Shown: positions 36,806 through 50,681 of the stretch, one piece after another | Position numbering within the stretch: the stretch's first letter is position 1 | How the letters are laid out: each line of letters starts with the position of its first letter | From: Heliocidaris tuberculata | Taxonomy: Eukaryota; Echinodermata; Echinoidea; Camarodonta; Echinometridae | NCBI GenBank assembly: GCA_025618425.1 | Contig: CM046844.1 | Span: forward strand, 12,016,058-12,080,057 | Reading direction: 5' to 3' | DNA: 64,000 nucleotides | The notes under the pieces: model-generated | What the model saw: only the letters and a program-made list of their open reading frames with translations | What the model was told of the DNA's origin: nothing | Database searches by the model: none | Made by a program: the position numbers and the translations under genes

Positions 36806-39800
36806 GTAATGTGATGTCGGAGTATGCACTTGAGCTAAGGAACTCTCTACTTCTTAACATTGCTGCCCTACACCCCTAAAAGGAGTCAAAAATGTTCGTA
36901 GTATAGAGAGAGAGTGTGAGAGAAGTTAGGCTTATTATATGCTTTGCTGACAGAGATTGATATGGGCTGGTGTTCAGAATGCAATCATGAAATATGTTGT
37001 TTTTTTTTCAATAGTTTTTTTTTTTTTTTTTTTTCAATTTTTTTAATGGAAATTAATGGTAAATTTGTATTCCGACAAAGGAGCATGCACTATAAACAAG
37101 GTAAAGAAACACAAAGATATACATTACTTGCAATCATTTGAACCTTTTCGGTACTGTTGGAAGTACAAACCACCAAAATTTGATATCATATTTTAATATC
37201 TATGGACAAAGAGAAACATGTCTTTCTTTGTAAAAATTTTCATTAGGTCATGAACGTAAAGTTACATCACTTGAAACAATGTTTCAAAATGAATGATGAA
37301 AAGGGATATTTAATTGAAAATTTGTCACCCAAAGTAATATTTCTGGTAGATGTTTGTAAACTTAGTGGCTTCATATGGGATAAGGTACATGTATAATTGT
37401 TATGTGGAGTAGTGCTGGTATCGACACGCCTGATGTCGCCACTATGGCGACAAAAGTACTGGTTTTGGACTTTGCCGACATGTCGACACGCATGCTCCGA
37501 TGGCGACATAAAATGGGTCTTATATAATTACATGTACCTCGCCGTGGCGTCGTGCGCGCGTACGTGATTTGTTTCACATACGCATTAGCAGCGCGCGACA
37601 CGATCGCTGCGTGTCTAGCTGCGACCGGTATACATTATGTACATGTACATGCCTAGATATGCGACACTAGCTGACTCGCACCGCATGACTTTCATTAATG
37701 CTTGATAAATTGGATCATACAAAACAAATTTTGGGGCAAATAGTTGACAGTGTGCATCTTTGAGAACTGTAAGTGAGTATGACTGCGAGTGTGAGCCCGT
37801 GAGGACATAATGCATGTATTCCATGTAAAGCTCTTGTGAATTTGTGTCGGGTAACTGGTTTAATAGTGTACGGTCACTACGGGAGCGACCTGAGTTTAGA
37901 CTTGTTTGACTCATGTCCAGATGTCGACACATGTCGACATCGGCGTTAATTTTATTGCGACATGGCGACATAGATTTTCCATGCCGACACCAGCACTAAT
38001 GTGGAGATATTTAATATTTCTCTCCTTTCCCAGTTTTCCAAGATACAGATACAGTTAGTGCTGTGAGAAAGTATAAAATATTCATGAAATGTTACAAATA
38101 AGTGTCAATAGTTCTCACTGTAAGTGTTATCTAAGATATTTTGAGAAGGGTTATTATAATGGTACATGTATAAATAATTGACATTTCTTTTCATACAGGT
38201 TTTCCCAGACTTAAGAGAATGGTGTGAGAAGAGAAGGCTACATCTTGTTGAGTGTGATCTCAGATGGGTAAGAATTATCACTCACACTTATCAAAACTCT
38301 CAACATTTCCATTCAAGTTTTGAATTCTTAACCCTTGCATTTACAGTAATCTTGTGTTCTTGTTATGATGTATAATGAGTTCGGTAGAAAATGTATAATA
38401 ATTGATTTTATCTACTGTTGTCTCTTTCCACCCAGGTGTTAAATGGGTACCTGGCAGGATTTATCACATGAAATGCACTGTGTGCTAATGATAGCTCATT
38501 GTTCTTATTGTTGCTGTTGTTGTTTTCTGTTGATGCTACTTCTGTTGTTGTTGCTGTTTTAATTTATTACAATTAAGATAATAATTTTTTTTTTTTTTAA
38601 CTTTTTATTTCTTCTTTCTGCCTAGGGGGTGCCAAAGGACACCACAACCGAAGAAACGCTGCGAACGTGCCTGAGTGAGATCGACAGGTGCTATCAGGAA
38701 AACATCATGCCCTTCTTCCTCAACATGACTAGGTAAGGAAAGTTATCTCTCACCCTTTAAAGATGAGTTTTAGTCATGCAATTACCATGTGAAAGAAACT
38801 GTCTTGAAGATATCAGGGAAAAGTTGTCTACATAAGGATTGGTGTATGCATTGAGGTTTTGGAATCATCAAAATGACCCTATTGACCCAATCTAGCTGAA
38901 AAGCACATGCTCTGCACAGAATGGTTATATGGGACTGGACACACATGAGGCATGAATGTTTGGCCCGAACACTTCAGGTGTTTCTCATCATATTTCAAAT
39001 ATAAGGGCAATTGAGGAGCAATCTTTTTCAGAGGACATTTCTATTATGATGTTTTTCCAAACTGACATAAAAGGAATGAGAAAGCTCACCAATTATTTTT
39101 CACCTTTCCCAGAACTCAACCTTCTCTTTATTTTATCAAATTGATTTGGCTATCATATGTATTTTCCATGGGATGAGGAAATCTGTCTTAGAAACAAAAG
39201 TACAATATATACCAAAATTATAAAATCTAAATCAGAATAAAACCCCTAAATGCAGATCACTCTCTCAATGAAATCCAAATCAAATTAATTTTGTTTGTTA
39301 TTTGATTGAAGTGAACGATGTGGATGGATCCCAGGCCTAGAGGAAGTGCCTTCGAGCGTTGTCAGTGACTATCGCTGGATTCATGGTCTCTCTATTACAG
39401 AGATGGAGATTATGCATGGTGCCTATCGTAAAGAGAATCCCAACTGTAAGTTCAAGCCAGCATTATTTATTTTATGGAAATACTTTCAGACATTTAGAAA
39501 TATAGCATTTAATTTTTTTCTTTTCTTGATGAGATACAGACGGCGTTGCTGGGGAGGGGTTGTGGGCCGGGATGTATGACACCTTTCCCTATTCAACATT
39601 ATCTGTCTGCAAATTTGGTGCTTTTATAGCCTTGTAGGCAAATCATGATTGCCTTTCCTTAATTTTTTTAATTAAGTCCTTACATATTCCAGACATGTTA
39701 TTTTGGGGGGCAAACACAACACTTTAAATTTGAATTTGTTATTAATATTGCTTCAAATTATAGAATTTCATGCTCTTCTCTTCTTGTTTATAACAACTCA

Positions 39801-42800
39801 GCCCTCTTTGCCCTGCGAGACGAGTCCTTCATCAATGAAATACCACAGAAATATCGAGATGAGTTTGTGGACAGTAATCCCATAGCAGCACACAAACTCA
39901 AGATGCTCAAAGAGATGCTTCAGACCAGGTTTGGGGTAAGAATCTCCTTCATGTCAAGTTTAGAGGTTATGCTGAGTACAAGGGAGGCAACAGTGATTTT
40001 TTTTTTTTTAAAGCTGAAAATTATAGAATCCTGACTATTAAACTAGGATGTGAGTTCTCTTAAGTGCTATTGTCCTTAGAAATTGTTGATATTGAATAAC
40101 ATATGTTTGACTGCTTTCAGCAGTCACAAACTAGAGAAGAGTTTAGAAATAAATTATCCCTCTGGGAGCCCAAAGATGAGGAATATACATGCCTGTATGC
40201 ATCTATTAATAAATGTCCACTTATCTGTGTACATACCTGGGGAGCGTTTCATCAAGCGATTTGTCAGTGATTTTTACTGACAAATTCGCTCTCAGCCAAT
40301 CAGATGCAAGGATTTCAGTAGCTTATAACAGTTGTCGGTAAAAATCACTGACAAAACGCTTGATGAAACGCTCCCCTGAACATTATACATAGCCCATCTT
40401 GCAAGGAGGAACCAATTGCTGAATAAAGAGGGGCAGACCGACTAAGACCTTGATTGATAACATCAAGCAGTGGACAGGGATGTCTTTTGAGCTTTTGAGA
40501 GCATCTAACTAAAACAGCTGAAGACAGAAAGTTGTGAAGAACCTGTGTCTCAAGATCCATCATATTGTCACCTCAGTGGCCCCAAGCTATGGAACATAGA
40601 TAGATACATGGAGATAGAAAGATACATGTAGATGAGCCTGATCGGTTAAGAGTGAGCATTGGGGTGAAAATTTAATTTTCAGATTTTTATGATGAAATCA
40701 CTTTCAGGTTTTTCATTAATATCTAAATTTACTAAAATTCACGTTTGTTTAATTGACATGGTCGGGAAAGTCATTGGATTGGCCCATTTTTCAACAGGGG
40801 TAATGAACACTAATGTCACGGACGGACATTTTCTAGAAAGACTGAGTTGGTCCTAGTTTAATACTCTCTAAACTTTCTTAAGTTTTGTTAGCAAATAATT
40901 ATAGATCAAACACCATTCCATTGAAAATAAAAAAATATTTGAAAATATTTGTACAGAAATGGTCGTGCTGCATGGTCATTCACATCTTGATGCAAATTTG
41001 TCCGTCCGTGACAGAAAAAAATTGTTAAAGTTTTTTTTTTCCATTGGTGGGGCAAAAGTGAAAACAAAAACCATGCTGAGCTATCTCACTAGCTAGAGAC
41101 CTATACCATGTATAAATAAAACCTTTATCAATTAAATATACATATACTAAATATGAATTTGAAAACTGTCACGGACGGACACTAATTTTGTCACGGACGG
41201 ACAATGCAATATACTGAAATGGTAAATGCTGTGAGATTTCAAATTCAGTGAATTGTTTTATTGTTTACTGGTTCATGGAACATATTTCATCCAAAATATC
41301 ACGTACAGTGAAACCTGTCTATAAAGACCGCTCAAGACAGACAAGAAAACTGTCTTTACGAGCAGGTGGTCTTTAAGTACAGGTTCCTTTAATACATGTT
41401 TCAATGAGAAACAGTTTTAAAGGGAAACAAAAATTGTGGTCTTTATAGACAGGTAGTCTTTCTATACAGGTGGTCGCTAAAACAGGTTGGACTGTATATG
41501 GTATTGTGATCCCAATATGAATGCAAAATTTTTTTTTCTTTTTCATGCTAATAAATGTCATAAAAACCTAATGATTTTTGCTATGGCTCTAATGGGAGCC
41601 AGCCTGCATTGTCAGTCTGCAAAAGACATCCATTACAGGTGTTTACAGAAGATGAATACTTATTTTCTTACTTATTTATTTATTAATATTATTATTGCTA
41701 TTACTGTAGCTGATATTTTTGGTCATCAGCAAAGTGCAAAAGTTTTAGATTCAACATTAATACCGAAGCTTGATCAATATTCAAATTGAATTACAAGTCG
41801 TGCTTGAAAATTATAAACATTGGAGGTCAGATGTGGTATCAGACTGCAAGAGCCATGTTTGGACTCTATTTTGTAAGAATGCTTTGAATTAGTTGTAACG
41901 TTTGAGACAGATAGAGGTTTTTTGTAGTTCAGAATCATACACAGCCAACAATTTTTAAAAAATTATGTAATAACATAAGAAGAAACCTTTTTAGACACTA
42001 TATGATATTAAATGCTCATAATTGAATTGGTTGCATCAACCCTGAAACAGTTTTTTTTATGGGGAAGGGGGTCAGAAAGTTATAATATATGACTTAAACT
42101 AGTCGTGTTGGGCAATCCCTCAACTAACAGGACATAATTAGGCTCTATGGGCTTTATACACTCAACTGTTGCCATTAGGGCCTTTGTCCAGAAAGCCTAC
42201 ATTGTTCTTAAAGTGATAGACACATTACTGAAAAAGTAAACTATGGTATGTATGAGAAAGATTTAGAGTTAGACAATGATCTGCATTTCATGATTTGGTT
42301 TTCACCCTCTTAAACAGAAGTATAAAAAAATATGAGATGTTATAAAGAGTACTGGTATGTGATGTTGTAAACCAGATGAGAAATTTTACTTCCTATAATA
42401 TGATAATGATCAATCACACATAATCCTATTTCTATATTACCTCTATGTTTGAAACAAAATATATGACTTTGAGCTGTAAAGTAAATTAAAATACTAAATA
42501 TTGATGTTTGATTTCAGTCCACCTACATGACTGTCATGTAAAGGTCATATTTTGAAAGCTTACATCACATTCTTCTCAACATGTTCACTTTGGTCTGTAG
42601 CATATATTGTACATGTACAGTTGCACAATACATGAGTACATGCACTTGTACATTGTGTATACACTACAATACAGGCATCCACTTTTGACTTAGATTCCAC
42701 TTAAAAACTAAGTTTTTCATGCTAAGTTTTGCTTAATAGTGGAATAAAATCAATTTCAAACAAAAAGCAGAAAGCAAGAAGTACATATGCGCAATTTTAG

Positions 42801-44036
42801 ATAGGAACACATGCAGTTTTTAAGTTAATGTCCGTCCGTGACGCTCAAAATGTCCGTCCGTGACGCCCAAATGTCCGTCCGTGACAAAAAGTTTTCGGAC
42901 CTCTAGCAAAAGTTACAGCTTGCTTTAAAATTCTATGTATGTGACAGGGAAGTCAATTAACTTGACTAACATTTGCAGTCAAAAAAATTTGTCAGTGACA
43001 GTTTGTTTAGATAGAAAAGACAAAAGATTACCGATAAGTCAAGAAACCCATTTCTATCTTGTCCGTCCGTGACAATGAATATTTAATGGATTCTATTTTT
43101 AGTAGGTAACCATGGCAACCAAATTTTATCATCATTTAGCACCTTCAGTGGTACCCTTCACAATGAAACATAAAACAGCTCAACACATCTCATAACTTAT
43201 TTTCTACAGGCCTTCAAACTTTCAAAATTTGTCAAATGTCCGTCCGTGACTAACCGATCAGGCTCAGATACAGTAGATATATATATCCCATGGTCACTCA
43301 AAGATATGAACCAGTAATTCAACTTCGGCCTGTGTTCAAAAGTTTGGTATCCAGATTTCTAAAACATGGACCCCTATTTTCATCATGGTGGAATATTTTA
43401 ATCCATTTTGGGGGTCATTTTCACAATGTCCTTGTTCTGTTCTGTGAAACATTACAGATGGAAAGGGTGTTCAAGTACTCCTGCTCATACAATGGCATTG
43501 ATATTGATACTGGTAAAGTGGATCTGGATGGACTGGATGAATTCAAGGTTAAGGTAATGTAGCACATACACACAGATTTCCGGGTCCCATTTCATAAAAC
43601 TTAATGGCACTTATTCTTGAAAGTGGCCTGAGTTAAGCCTAGATAAACTTAATCTGTTGATGTAAGGAAGGCCAAGTGTCAATCTCTTAGTTCCGTATAA
43701 AAATTACTTTAATTATGTAAGAAAATAAACAAAAATGAATGAAAATGAGAAATCAGTTTTAAAGGACAAGTTTGTAACTTTGTTCAGTTACTGAATTATG
43801 GTGATTTGTACAGGATGAAGAGGTTGATGTTTTGGCACTGCTTATATTGGTGGACTGACTCCACACATTTTGGCAGGGTTTAAACCTGGCCTCAAGTTAC
43901 GCAGCTTGAGGGTGATTGCCACACTTGCTGAGCATTATCCATTCTGTGAAAGTAGACCACCCCCTCTCGTTCTGTTGACGTATTGGTCTTTATCTCTTTC
44001 TCTATATTCCCTGCCCCCCCCCCCTTCTCCCTGTCC

Positions 44037-44069
<33 letters not shown>

Positions 44070-47000
44070 CCTCCCCCTCTCTCCCTCTTCCTGCCTGTCC
44101 ATGCTCCACGCTCGTTTTAATCCCTCCTGCCTATTCTCTCCTTATCTTTATAAGGTGTACAATGTACTTGACAATTTTGTTTTTCTTATCATTATCATTC
44201 CTAAACTGTGATCAGGTGTTTGACTTCTTCAAGAAGGCCATTACTGAGCAGTATCCATTGGATGAGAGCAGACAGCTTGATCCCTATGAGCAGGACAAGG
44301 AAGCCCATGAATCCTTCATGAAGAGTAGGAGTAGCATCCTCTTGGGACGCAAGGATATCCTGGAAAAGGTTGGTGATGTTGAGAGGATTCAGAGGCATAA
44401 CTATGGGGTGGGATCACGTCTTCGCACCTGTGTAAAAGGGGATAACAGCCATGTAGTGTCACTTAGCGCTATCCCCTTTTTACACTGATGCAACGATGTG
44501 GAGGCATGTGCCACCGTTGACTGGCAAAGAAAGGAAAAAAAAGAAAAAGAAATAAAGAAGGAGGGGGAAGGCAACATGACAAGGATATGATATGACACCC
44601 TCCCTCATCTCCCCCTCCCAATAGCTTTATGAGAGAAAGAGAGAGGGGGGAGGCAAAGTGAAATAGATCTACCACACCCTCCCCACCTTGATGTCCTTCT
44701 TTTCTTGCATTTCGTTCAGTGATTAAGACCGGTAACCCCCCCCCCCCCCCCCCCCCCCCCATGAGACATCAGTGCCCCCTAAATGACTTGACCCATGCTA
44801 TGCCACCGTAGTTCATAGTTTGGAATAAGTACTTATAACTTACATGTACTGTACGTGTACATTTGTATCGATTGCATTCATACATGTATAGTATATGATA
44901 AAGATAATTGTGATATTTACCAATTTGAAATAAAATTTGCCAATTTGTTTACATGGAAGGTCTTTTATTCAGTAGAATGTTGTCTACAACAGAAGCTAAC
45001 AAATTGTTGACCAATGAAAGTGTTATCCATACATCAGCTGTCTGTCTTCGTCTACAAACCGACTCTGATGAACCCTTGGTTGAAAACTGTGTCTCTTCTT
45101 GTGGACGGTGACTTTGAAGGTTGGATACCATACATAAGTTATCAGATCCGATTGGTACACATCCTCAAAACTTAGTTAACACGTATATTAATGAGTTCAT
45201 TGCGTCTTTCAGATTGAATCCTACATCCTCGACATGGAGAAATGTAGTGCCCTCATCATTCTCGGTGGGCCAGGTAGCGGCAAGTCTTCTCTGTTAGCCA
45301 GGGTTGCTGATGTAGCATGCTTGCGGGTTGCTAAAGGAGAAATACCGAGGTAGGCTTGCTCGGACAGCAGTTCATTAAACCTCATAGTTCATACAGTCAC
45401 ATTTTTAGCCAGGGTTGCTTATGCAGTATGCTTGAGGGTTGCTAAAGGAGAAATACCCAGGTAGGCTTGCTCAGACAGCAGTTCATTAAACCTCATAGTT
45501 CATACAGTCACATTTTTAGCCAGGGTTGCTTATGCAGCATGCTTGCGGGTTGCTAAAGGAGAAATACCGAGGTAGGCTTGCTCGGACAGCAGTTCATTAA
45601 ACCTCATAGTTCATACAGTCACATTTTTAGCCAGGGTTGCTTATGCAGTATGCTTGAGGGTTGCTACAGGAGAAATACCCAGGTAGGCTTGCTCAGACAG
45701 CAGTTCATTAAACCTCATAGTTCATACAGTCACATTTTTAGCCAGGGTTGCTTATGCAGCATGCTTGCGGGTTGCTAAAGGAGAAATACCGAGGTAGGCT
45801 TGCTCGGACAGCAGTTCATTAAACCTCATAGTTCATACAGTCACATTTTTAGCCAGGGTTGCTTATGCAGTATGCTTGAGGGTTGCTAAAGGAGAAATAC
45901 CCAGGTAGGCTTGCTCAGACAGCAGTTCATTAAACCTCATAGTTCATACAGTCACATTTTTAGCCAGGGTTGCTCATGCAGTATGCTTGAGGGTTGGTAT
46001 AGGAGAAATACCCAGGTAGGCTTGCTAGGACAGCAGTTCATTAAACTTAATACAGTCACATCTTTAGGCCAGCGTTGCTTAATATGCTTGCAGGTTGGTA
46101 AAGGGGAAATAACTAGGTAGGCTTCAGGTAGGACAGCAGTTCATATTAATTATTTCAGGGCTAAATCGATCACATTTTGTTCTTCAAATTGGCAACAATA
46201 ATATTTTTCTTTTAGTACTACAAGATTGTAATAAGGGGTAATGTCTTTGAAAACAATATACATGGTTAAAAGAATTGGCGAAAAGTTGAAAAAGTTGCCA
46301 ATTTTGATAAAAAACAATGATTTTGAACCTCTCAATGTGTTGCCAATTTAAGGATTTTAAATCTTATTCTCCTTTTTAAAATTCCTGGGATCAAACGCTA
46401 TATTGTCATGTAACAAAAATGGAAACAGTGTGTGCAGAAATTTTTGCTCTTTCTACTCACGTATCTAGTATATTTTTCAGGGCTCTGAATCAAAAGTTAA
46501 TGAGCTCAACCACAAAATGTGGTCAATTGGCTCGAAAGGGTTAACCTGTGCCAACACGTTTTTGAGCAGTTGTCATAAATGAACTTGAAGGAGTGAAATT
46601 TTGACCCTGTATAGTGCATGATGTATTGTTAAATTAGGCATAAAATATCTTCTGTTGGAAACTGCATAATGAAGGTAGAGCAGGGAGGGGGGGGGGGAGA
46701 ATTCAGCCACTTAAGACAAAATCCTATTTTTGGACTCCTTATTTCATATTTATTTTCACTTCTTACTCAAATCATGAAAGCCAATATTGTTACTATTTTA
46801 ACCAACAAAAAAAAATCCTGGAAGAAAATCAAGAATTGCCATGGCAATATTCATTTTCATTTTCGCTGTCTCTGAGGCAGTTTTCGGCCTAGCAGATCAG
46901 TTTTCAGAAACTGAAATCTCGAGACTAACGGAGATATGGCGTGTGTGTCTATCTTTGACTGCAAGTGCGATTGGACTCTTTTGAGATTGTGACATATGAA

Positions 47001-50000
47001 AAATCCTGATCTAAAACTGAAAATTTCTTGAAGTACAGCTCAATTTTTTTTAACCCACTTTCCTTACGGACATGCGTAAGATACAGGAATTTTCAGATTA
47101 GGGTAGCAGGACCGCCGATTACATCGCTAAAATGTGATATTTATGGATTTTTTTTTCATTGCTACTGCGGTTCTCCTGTGACTTTGGTATATGTATTGTA
47201 TGTGTGTGAAATGTGATATGCTATCATGCCATGCATTTTAAAGTGACTTTTGCCATGTACATGTATACGTCTCATCCCTGGCGAAAACACCTGCCTTTAC
47301 TCTACCTGTTTCAGCTTCAGAAAGAGAAGTGTTGCTATTCTTTGTAGTAGCACATTGTTCAACACTCAAATTCTAGTTTGGGATTTACCAACGATGGCGA
47401 AGGGTTGAACTTAATTAGACAAAAACGAGAATATAACATTCTCTAATTCCTTGCTCATGTAGTGTGTGCTGTATATTTGCAATGTGGCAAGACAATACAG
47501 GTATGTGATTTTTTTTGCACATATCTCTCATTTGATCCATCTCTTTTTGAATTTTGTCTTTTTTATGTCATTACTCGTATCAAAACTCTGAGCAGTCACT
47601 TTTTGTTTCCCTTCTATTTTTTCTCTCCACCTTGTTTCTTATGACGCTTCTCTCCTTTTACCCTCTATTCAGTTTGTTATTTTCCATATCCTTTCTCAGT
47701 ATTCATGCTTCCCAGTCCTGATTCAAGAACAAAAAAAAATGAATGCAAACAGTCATTACACAATTTGAATACATATTGGGGCTAGGCTTCCTGAATTTCA
47801 ACAAAACAGTCCTTATATGATGTCGTATAATAAATCAGTACTCTTGTATTTTTCTTCTTCAGTGGGCAGGGCCCCTGGAACATATTCTATCACTTTGTTG
47901 GTGCCATCCCAGGATCCACCAATCCGGAGAAAATGATCAAAAGACTTCTCAGAGAACTCAAAGTCTGTAATGTAAGTACATTAAGGAAAGTACATTTTGT
48001 TGTTTGTGAATATTCTTAATCATCCAGGTGTGAAATGATCATATCCACAATAGAAGGCATTGAAAATGACATGGACTATAACTTAAACCTTAATCGGTGA
48101 ATGCACAGTCATTTCTTTCTTGTACTCTGTTCAATATCTGTTGATTTCCACTCGAAATCTCTTTTATTTCATTAATTTTATCTTGTAATGTTAGCTCAAC
48201 TGTATATAATGTACATATGTTTTGTTTAGTAATTTCCTCCCTCTCAAACAATTACTTTAATTTAAACGAAAATCTTTTTTTTGTTGTTGTTTGGTTTTTT
48301 TTTAAACATATATTATTGTATCATTATTCGATTAGGGGGTCTACATCACACAAGCTAAGCTTTTTAGTAGATCCCTCCACATATCATTTTGTCACCTTTC
48401 TATGTCATATTTATGTATTCTCTGTTTTTTATTTATACATATTGTTGTAATTTCATTGTAAATGTGGAATCTGAATAAAATAAAATAAAATAATAAATAA
48501 ATAAATAGCCTGGCGAGATTAAGGCAATATTGAAATTATATATAATTTTGCACTTTTAACAAAAACCTAAGCTTTTCAAATTTCAGATAGAAAGTTGATA
48601 ACATACATGTAATGAAACATTGATTATTATTATTTTCATATGTGATTTTTAGCTTTTCATTATAGCTTATCCTGACACAGGTTTCCTTGGTGCATGCAGA
48701 TTCCCATTTTTCTGTCAAACTCATTATCATTGCAATCTGAGCCTTTCATAGTCCCATACATGTTCTTTGTTGTTAGGACTCCAACATGCCCAAAGACTAC
48801 GAGTCTGCATGTCAGATTGCAAGCAGTGCCTTGTCAAATCCAAACACCAAACCAACAATCATCGTCATTGATGCTCTTAACCAGGTGTGTATATGTAGTC
48901 TAGTAATCAGCTTCTAATGCTACTTGAAGGCATGCCTCTTTCTTTGACGTAAGTGGAACAGTAGTTTCCTGGCCATAAGCCATTTTGTTCAACCAGTCTG
49001 TTCGTGAACCAATAAAGGCCATATATACCAATTTGTAAAACTATTTTGGCAAATACTGGATAGGTGCTCATGCAAGTGTACTTTGAACTGGCCTACACTG
49101 ACAATTTCACCTTCCAAAACCTAACAAAATCATGCTAATATGATTATGAGAAATGAGAAATGTCATCTAGTTTCATATGGGGATAATTATTATACATGTA
49201 AGTATTACCACTACTAATAGGAAATCAATATTATTTTTTTTCAATCAGAATTAATGTTACCATCTGCCATACATTTGAATTCTTTCAGGATACGAGGGTA
49301 TAATTCATTCCACAAAGTTCATACAGACACTGCAAAAATATCATTTGTGCCCTCATCTTTAACTCATAGCCCGCTATTGTCGACCACTGTCACTTCCAGG
49401 TTCTCGCTTCTGTCGACGATCGTCGACAGAAATCACATACAAAAGATATAGCCTTTGAAATAATCCAGCAGCCATGGGTTTCATAATGCACAGGGGAAAG
49501 AGTTAACGGGTGATTGTTGTTTCTTTCCAATGCTGCTCAAAGCTTGATGAGGACAGAACGGCCTCTACGTTGAGATGGTTGCCGTCCAAATTGGCACCCC
49601 AGGTCCGTTGCGTCTTCTCCATGATCAATGACACTCCACCCCATCGCATGCTGAGGGAGAGGAAGGTCAAACCAGAGGAGCTACCAGTCACCCCGCTAGA
49701 CATGGAGTCCAGAAGGGTAAGATGATCCAGTGCTTGTACGACACATGCTCAGGCGACATTGCTCCGTGGTCATTATCCTGCACTAACCAAATTCTTAACT
49801 TCAACCCTGGACTGAACGTTGTCGTTATACCTAATCCTAACCGTTAACCTAGCCGAAAACCCAATAGCTACCCTGACGGTAAACCTCTTTGAAAAGTATA
49901 AAGCCTGGAGCAGTTGTCACTGGAGAAGATGTTGGAGATCCGATTTCATCATAGGAATTACCGAGACCTCCATACTCCATGTAATCCAGTTGAAATATTT

Positions 50001-50637
50001 TGGGGATAGTGATACTTACGATTTGTTTTGAGAGATTAGAAACATCACTTCTTCCTCATGAAGCCTCCAAAAGGTCAAACAGTCCTTAAACCTACATGTA
50101 TGTAGCAGCGCACTGTATACATTTCAATCAAAGACGATGCCAAATTAATGTCAGGATAGTATTAGCTTGTGTATTACTGTCTCAGATGATTTGGTCTTTC
50201 TCTCAGCGAAGACTTGCAAATCAATAATTCGAATGTACTGTAAATATGACTATTAAGAATCTTACTTTGGAAGATTTCCCATGTTAATTTTTCATATAAA
50301 TGCACATGTATCTTATCATAAACGTAATTTCTTCCATGATGTTTTCTGTTCAGATGATTTAAAGTGCAAGAGGTTCTAAAAGGCCGGTGACTCCAAAAGT
50401 ACTTCAGCTTGAATAGTTTTTTGATTAAAGACATCATTCACTCATTTTCTTATCTCACAGAATAGGAGCTGCTAGTTGAGGCTCATGAAATTTACCTTCA
50501 TTGAACCAGAATTCAAGATTACCTCTTAAGTTTTTCTGGGCCCTGTTTCATAAAACTTGTTATCAATAACAATTGCAACAGATCTATGACAAATTTGCTC
50601 TCAGCCAATCAGATGCAATATATATATATATATATAT

Positions 50638-50681
<44 letters not shown>

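Noticed and set aside
43870..44211. 113-codon open frame upstream of STAND exon 7
   Set aside because: It contains a CT microsatellite and crosses the real acceptor at 44214-44215 in another frame; it is intronic.
45408..46145. Possible CRISPR-like or repeated protein-coding array
   Set aside because: Units are directly adjacent without unique spacers, contain an exon end and donor, and lie in an animal intron; it is a tandem duplication.
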